Source: JAVBQJ01 sp045585875
GTDB lineage: Bacteria; Verrucomicrobiota; Lentisphaeria; Victivallales; Victivallaceae
Length of the DNA stretch: 9,160 nt
Assembly (NCBI GenBank): GCA_045585875.1
Contig: JAZMZH010000059.1
Span: forward strand, 1-9,160
Direction: 5' to 3'
The position numbers were made by a program, and so were the translations under genes. Below are positions 5,331-9,160 of this stretch, in pieces. The notes beneath the pieces are model-generated. The model was not told where the DNA came from. It made no database searches and saw only the letters and a list, made by a program, of their open reading frames with translations. Position 1 is the first letter of the stretch, and every line of letters starts with the position of its first letter.

Positions 5331-6703
5331 ACGTTTCAGGCGCGCAACACCTTCGGACCGCCCTCCGGGGCGGCGGCCGCGAGAAATCACCATCCCGGCG
5401 GGGGTGCCTGCCGCTCTTCCTCATCCTGCTGCTGATCGCGGCCGGAGCGGTGCTCGGGATTCTTTTTTTCACCCGGGGCGACGCCGTTTCGGGCAGAAGC
5501 GAAGAGGAGCTGGCCGCGGCGGTCGCGGACGCCAAAAAGGAATGGATGCGGCTCTACCAGTCCGGCGCGGCTTCCACTCCGGAGGGAGAAGCCGAACTGA
5601 ACGCGGCCAGGGACCTCTGGAAGGATGCGGAGAGCGCGTGCTTCGACCGCATCAACGAGCTTCGCCGGGAGTGGCGCGAGATCAGCGACGATCCCCGGGG
5701 CGACCGGCGCAAGCTGGCCGCGCTCGAGGAGCGCCTGCGGGTGCTGGGCGCCGGACCGGAGCCCAGTGAAGCCATTCCGCCGCTGAAGTATCGGGATTCC
5801 CGGGATTACACCCTGCGGGCGCGTCATCTGGACTATTCCGCGGCCAAATACGGAGAGCTTGATTTTCCGGCGAGCGGTCGCCGCCGCGCCTCTTCCAGCC
5901 GCGGCGCCACCACCGGCATCCTCGTGGATCTGACCTCCGGCAAGGTGCTCTGGGCGAAAAATCCCGACAAGGCGGTGCCCATCGCCTCGATGGTGAAAAT
6001 GATGACCGTGCTGGTGACGCTGGAGGAGCTGGAAACCCGCTCCGACATCGACCTCTCCACCCGGGTGCAGATCACCGGAGCGGTGAATACGATCCCCAAG
6101 GACGGGGTGATCTATCTGGATACGAGGGAGAGTTTCCCGCTGGAGCACCTGCTCCAGGCCATCGTGATCAAGAGCGCCAACGACGCGGCCGTGCAGATCG
6201 CGGAATTCATCGGCGGCGGCGATCAGCAGGCCTTTGTCGCCAGGATGAACGACCGGGCGCGGTCGCTGGGGATGAAGAACACCCGGTACACGAGTCCCTG
6301 CGGCCTGCCGTCCAGGGGGCGGGAGGATTCGACGTCGTCTCCGGCGGATCTGGTGATCCTGGCGGAGGAGCTGCTGCATTATCCCAAAGTGATGGAATTT
6401 GCGAGCATCCAGCATATCCAGATCCCCAGGCCGCTGCCGCCGGGGAAGATCGACCTGTCCACCACCAACAAGCTGGTGAATCCGCGCTGGGAGGGTGTGG
6501 ACGGCCTGAAAACCGGCTTCACCAACGCCGCCGGAAGCTGCCTGACCGTGACCTGTCTGCGAAACGGACGACGGCTGGTGGGCGTGGTGACCGGCTACGG
6601 GAGCGCCGGGGACCGGGACCGTTTCTGCCGGGCGCTTCTGGACTGGGGTTACGCCAGGGCCGCGGAACTGGAGAAAAAACCCGCCGCGCCCGCCGCGAAA
6701 TAA
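5327..6703 (+). CDS. D-alanyl-D-alanine carboxypeptidase (peptidase S11, penicillin-binding protein) with N-terminal anchor
   Basis: A serine D,D-peptidase that trims peptidoglycan side chains outside the cytoplasmic membrane. All three active-site motifs are present: SxxK as S221-M-V-K224 (in PIASMVKMMT), SxN as S283-A-N285, and KTG at 395-397 (LKTGFTNAAGSC). The catalytic domain spans about residues 189-440. The N-terminus is unusual: a basic stretch (RGGGREKSPSRRG) and one hydrophobic helix (about 27-48, CLPLFLILLLIAAGAVLG), then roughly 90 charged, helix-forming residues (about 57-145) before the catalytic part. The hydrophobic helix looks more like an uncleaved anchor than a signal peptide. 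No C-terminal PBP5-type beta domain or amphipathic anchor follows; the protein ends in a Lys/Ala/Pro tail. Its ATG overlaps the leuA stop (ATGA, 5327-5330) and the Shine-Dalgarno AGGAG (5319-5323) lies inside leuA, so it is probably translationally coupled to leuA. It could instead be an endopeptidase of the same family. Confidence 0.93.
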   Translation: MNVSGAQHLRTALRGGGREKSPSRRGCLPLFLILLLIAAGAVLGILFFTRGDAVSGRSEEELAAAVADAKKEWMRLYQSGAASTPEGEAELNAARDLWKDAESACFDRINELRREWREISDDPRGDRRKLAALEERLRVLGAGPEPSEAIPPLKYRDSRDYTLRARHLDYSAAKYGELDFPASGRRRASSSRGATTGILVDLTSGKVLWAKNPDKAVPIASMVKMMTVLVTLEELETRSDIDLSTRVQITGAVNTIPKDGVIYLDTRESFPLEHLLQAIVIKSANDAAVQIAEFIGGGDQQAFVARMNDRARSLGMKNTRYTSPCGLPSRGREDSTSSPADLVILAEELLHYPKVMEFASIQHIQIPRPLPPGKIDLSTTNKLVNPRWEGVDGLKTGFTNAAGSCLTVTCLRNGRRLVGVVTGYGSAGDRDRFCRALLDWGYARAAELEKKPAAPAAK

Positions 6704-6729
6704 GACCCGCCGCCGCGGGGGCGCGAAAA

Positions 6730-6736
6730 AAGGAGA
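6730..6736 (+). promoter_or_regulatory. Ribosome binding site deciding a GTG start
   Basis: AAGGAGA (6730-6736) sits 9 bases before the GTG at 6746. The nearer ATG at 6738 is in a different frame and immediately next to the Shine-Dalgarno, so the GTG is the credible start of the following gene. The region between the two genes (6704-6745) is very GC-rich but has no T-run on the + strand. Confidence 0.7.
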
Positions 6737-6745
6737 TATGCCGTC

Positions 6746-8755
6746 GTGGATGAGGCGAACATCACTTACCGGATCGCCCCCGGATGCTGGCTGAGGGAAA
6801 ACCGTTTCGCCGATCTTTTGCGGGAACTTGTGAAGCGCCGCGCCGGATTCGACGACGTCGCGCTCTTTTTGGGCTCGACCCATTCGGTGCGGAAGCTATC
6901 CACAGTTTCCGCCGAAATGCCGCGCCTCGCCGAAGTTCTGCGACGGCTGGAGGCGGCCGGCATCCCCGCCGGGATCAACATCCTGACGATCATGGGCCAC
7001 CATCCCGAGAACCTCGCCGCCATACCGGAAGGAGTGCGGCTCCTGACCGGTCCGGACGGGCGCACCACACCGGGCACGATCTGCCCGCTGACCCCGGAAA
7101 ACCGGACGGCTTACATCGCGCCCCTGCTGAAACTTCTCGTGTCGTGCAAACCCCGGTTCATCTGGTGCGACGACGACATCCGCTTCTCCTTTCACGGCGA
7201 CGTCGGCCCGGTCTGCTTCTGCCCGAACTGTCTCGCGGCATTCAACCGGAAGTACGGCACGACATTCTCGCGCGATGAACTGACGGCGACGTTCGACGCG
7301 GGATCGCCGGAGCAGCAGCTTCTCTGGCGGAAACGCTGGCTCGAGTTTTCCGGAGCGTCGTTAGCGTCGCTCTTCACATTCATTGAGGAGACCGTCCACC
7401 GCGAAGATCCGGAGATCGAGCTCGGCGCGATGGACGCCGGGATGCGCCTCGGAGACGGCGCGTCCATGGAAATGCTGGCCGCCGCGCTCTCCGGGCCGAA
7501 AAAGATGCCCGTGCGCTGGCGGCCCGGCGGCGGCGCGTACACCGACGCGTGTTTCCCGGAATTTCTCTATAAAGCGCACAGCCTCGGATGCGAGGCGGCG
7601 CTCCTGCCGGATGCCGTGACGAACATTCAGGCGGAAGTCGAGAATTTCAACTATCAGCGGCTTGCAAAGTCGAAGCGCGCCAATCTCCTCGAAGCGGCGC
7701 TCTACGTCGCTTCCGGCGTGCCCGGCTGCGCATGGAACATCATGGATGCCGCCGACCCCCTGGAAGCATATCTGCCGCTCATGGACGCGCTTACCGCCGC
7801 GCGGCCTTTCCTGGATGAACTCGCGCGGTACGCCCGCATCCGCCCCGCCGGCATCTGGCACGGCTGGACGCCCGAGCAGTCCGCCGGATGGGGGGTCGAT
7901 AACCGGGAAAAATCGTGGACGAGCCGACTTGGCGGGGGCTTTTTTTCACCGCACCGGTCGGACATCTTCCACGCCGGACTGCCGCCTGCGTACCGGCTCG
8001 ACGATGCCTTGGTGACGATCCTTGCGCCCGAATGTGCGTGGGTGCTCTCCGAGGACGAACTGCGGACGGTGTTCGGCCGCGGCGTGTACCTCCCGGCGGC
8101 GACGCTCGAAGTGCTGGAGGCTCGCGGGCTCGCGCGCTGGGCGGGCGTCCGGATCGCGGGGAAGATCCGCTTCGACGCTTCCGAGGAACTGCTGGAGCAT
8201 CCGCTCAACGGCGACGCCGCCGGATTCACGCGCGACTGCCGCCAGAGCTTCCCGTGGGGGTTTGAGTACGGGTATGAACTCGAAGACCTCACCGGGCGCG
8301 GCGAGAAACTCGCGCGTCTGGTGGATTATTCCGGGAACGAACTTGCGGCGTGCTCGCTCATGCTGACGGAAAACGAGCTCGGCGGCCGGGTCGCGGTCGC
8401 GGGGTACTACGCCATGAGGGATGTTCTGTTTCACAACAAGATCCAGCCGCTGAAACGGCTTTTCGCGCATCTGGCCGGGAAGCCCTTTCCGGCGCTGGCG
8501 GAGTCGTGGCACAACATCGCCCTCTGGGGACGTTTCCTGCCGGAGGGCGGGGCCGTCGCCGCGGGGGCGAACTTCTCCGCCGACCCGGCGGAAAAAGTAC
8601 TCATCCGGCTGGCGGGGAAGAGCGCAACGGCGGAATTCGCCGCGCAGAACGGCGGACGGGCAATGCTCGAAGCAAGAGGAACCGGGCCGGAAAGCACGCT
8701 TTTCGAACTGCCTGAACTTGCGCCGTGGGAAACATTCCAACTGGTCGGGAAGTAA
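6746..8755 (+). CDS. Putative glycoside-hydrolase-like protein, GH42-like architecture
   Basis: A 669-residue protein without signal peptide or membrane segment, so probably cytoplasmic. The first 370 or so residues look like an alpha/beta barrel. They contain FIWCDDDIRFSFHG, with three consecutive acidic residues Asp142-144 after a beta-strand-like segment, then a Cys cluster VCFCPNC (Cys157, Cys159, Cys162) followed by FNRKYGTTFSRDEL. The same motif order occurs in some glycoside-hydrolase-like families, and Cys clusters bind zinc in GH42. The middle (about 390-475) has LDDALVTILAPECAWVLSED, GVYLPAATLEVLEARGLARW and AGVR, which resembles the beta-galactosidase trimerisation domain. The last 120 or so residues look like a beta-sandwich. 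The catalytic acids cannot be assigned with confidence, and I do not recognise the exact family or substrate. It follows the carboxypeptidase by 42 bases and could share its transcript. It prefers GAA and TCG codons where leuA prefers GAG and TCC. It may instead be a non-catalytic relative. Confidence 0.7.
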   Translation: MDEANITYRIAPGCWLRENRFADLLRELVKRRAGFDDVALFLGSTHSVRKLSTVSAEMPRLAEVLRRLEAAGIPAGINILTIMGHHPENLAAIPEGVRLLTGPDGRTTPGTICPLTPENRTAYIAPLLKLLVSCKPRFIWCDDDIRFSFHGDVGPVCFCPNCLAAFNRKYGTTFSRDELTATFDAGSPEQQLLWRKRWLEFSGASLASLFTFIEETVHREDPEIELGAMDAGMRLGDGASMEMLAAALSGPKKMPVRWRPGGGAYTDACFPEFLYKAHSLGCEAALLPDAVTNIQAEVENFNYQRLAKSKRANLLEAALYVASGVPGCAWNIMDAADPLEAYLPLMDALTAARPFLDELARYARIRPAGIWHGWTPEQSAGWGVDNREKSWTSRLGGGFFSPHRSDIFHAGLPPAYRLDDALVTILAPECAWVLSEDELRTVFGRGVYLPAATLEVLEARGLARWAGVRIAGKIRFDASEELLEHPLNGDAAGFTRDCRQSFPWGFEYGYELEDLTGRGEKLARLVDYSGNELAACSLMLTENELGGRVAVAGYYAMRDVLFHNKIQPLKRLFAHLAGKPFPALAESWHNIALWGRFLPEGGAVAAGANFSADPAEKVLIRLAGKSATAEFAAQNGGRAMLEARGTGPESTLFELPELAPWETFQLVGK

Positions 8756-8937
8756 GACATTGGCCGCTCAGCGGCATCCGTTCCCCTGAGCCGCGTGCAA
8801 AAAACGGCGGGCCTCCGAAACAGGCTCCCTCCCTACGAGACCCGGGGCTTTCGAAAGAAATTAGTGTGCGCCTCCGAAAGGGAAACTGCTCAAAAATTGA
8901 CGCGCGCCAAAAGGAAGAACCCGCGCCCCCCTGAAAA
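8756..8937. other. Non-coding region with degenerate repeat units
   Basis: No credible gene is seen. A short foldback, GCCGC-TCA-GCGGC (8763-8775), follows the upstream stop but has no T-run. GCCTCCGAAA occurs twice (8811-8820 and 8870-8879). CTTTCGAAAG (8848-8857) is a perfect palindrome. From about 8901 the sequence (CGCGCGCC, then AAAAGGAAGAA, CCCGCGCC and TGAAAA) is a divergent 37-base version of the 41-bp unit that follows. A weak hairpin plus T-run can be read on the minus strand around 8799-8830 and might end a leftward gene beyond the window. Confidence 0.5.
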
Positions 8938-9160
8938 CCGCGGCCACGAATAAAGAAATAACCGCGCACCCTTAAAAAACCGCGGCCACGAATAAAGAAA
9001 TAACCGCGCTCCTTAAAAAACCGCGGCCTCGAATAAAGAAATAACCGCGCTCCTTAAAAAACCGCGGCCTCGAATAAAGAAATAACCGCGCTCCTTAAAA
9101 AACCGCGGCCACGAATAAAGAAATAACCGCGCTCCTTAAAAAACCGCGGCCTCGAATAAA
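8938..9160. repeat. 41-bp tandem repeat array, continuing past the window end
   Basis: Units start at 8938, 8980, 9021, 9062, 9103 and 9144, the last cut by the window edge. The period is 42 for the first unit, which has an extra base near GCACCC, and 41 for the rest. Each unit is built as CCGCGGCC, then A or T, CGAATAAAGAAATAA, CCGCGCTCC and TTAAAAAA. Copies are almost identical; the ninth base runs A, A, T, T, A, T. The period is not a multiple of three and TAA occurs in every unit, so it is not coding. The two GC boxes (CGCGG and CCGCG) can pair as 5-bp stems with AT-rich loops, within or between units. Two A-rich tracts per unit lie about 20-21 bases apart. There are no variable spacers, so it is not a CRISPR array. 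Confidence 0.95.

Noticed and set aside
3930..5393. Long open frame on the minus strand opposite leuA (487 codons), and similar ones opposite the AraC gene, gltA and the carboxypeptidase
   Set aside because: They mirror strong + strand genes in GC-rich DNA, show low-complexity Gly/Arg/His-rich products and no family motifs, and are best seen as shadows.
8938..9160. CRISPR array
   Set aside because: Units are contiguous and near-identical with a 41-bp period; there are no unique spacers between repeats and no cas gene in view.

Overview
The window is GC-rich bacterial DNA in which all supported genes lie on the + strand. Its content resembles a Lentisphaerota (Victivallis-like) genome: an FG-GAP/VCBS surface-type repeat protein, an AraC regulator with a cupin-type sensor, a DUF4160/DUF2442 pair and an unclassified glycoside-hydrolase-like protein beside housekeeping genes. 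This placement is inference from gene content and style, not from a marker gene.

Layout. 1-208 is the 3' end of an FG-GAP/VCBS repeat protein. About 254/296-1285 is an AraC-family regulator. 1286-2246 is an accessory island: a DUF4160 gene (1503-1765) broken by a one-base frameshift, then an intact DUF2442 gene (1780-2088). The pair is bracketed by two exact 21-base direct repeats (1309-1329 and 2091-2111) and preceded by a tandemly duplicated TTGAC...GGCAGTACCGT module. 2247-3533 is type I citrate synthase (gltA) with a good sigma70-like promoter and a hairpin just after its stop. 3636-5330 is 2-isopropylmalate synthase (leuA). It overlaps by ATGA with a membrane-anchored D,D-carboxypeptidase (5327-6703). 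After 42 bases a GTG-started, 669-residue glycoside-hydrolase-like protein follows (6746-8755). The window ends in a non-coding 41-bp tandem array (8938-9160, running off the edge) with divergent units leading into it.

How the genes relate. gltA feeds acetyl-CoA into the TCA cycle and leuA uses acetyl-CoA for the first committed step of leucine synthesis. The 4-base overlap suggests that leuA and the peptidoglycan carboxypeptidase are translationally coupled, although they share no pathway. The last gene may be read through from the same transcript, but its codon choice differs from its neighbours.

Most worth a second look: the frameshifted DUF4160 with its TGATG junction and duplicated upstream module, the direct repeats around the DUF4160/DUF2442 cassette, the helically spaced A-rich/GC-box 41-bp array, and the glycoside-hydrolase-like protein with a CxCxxC cluster. 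No complete new defence or mobile system is visible.
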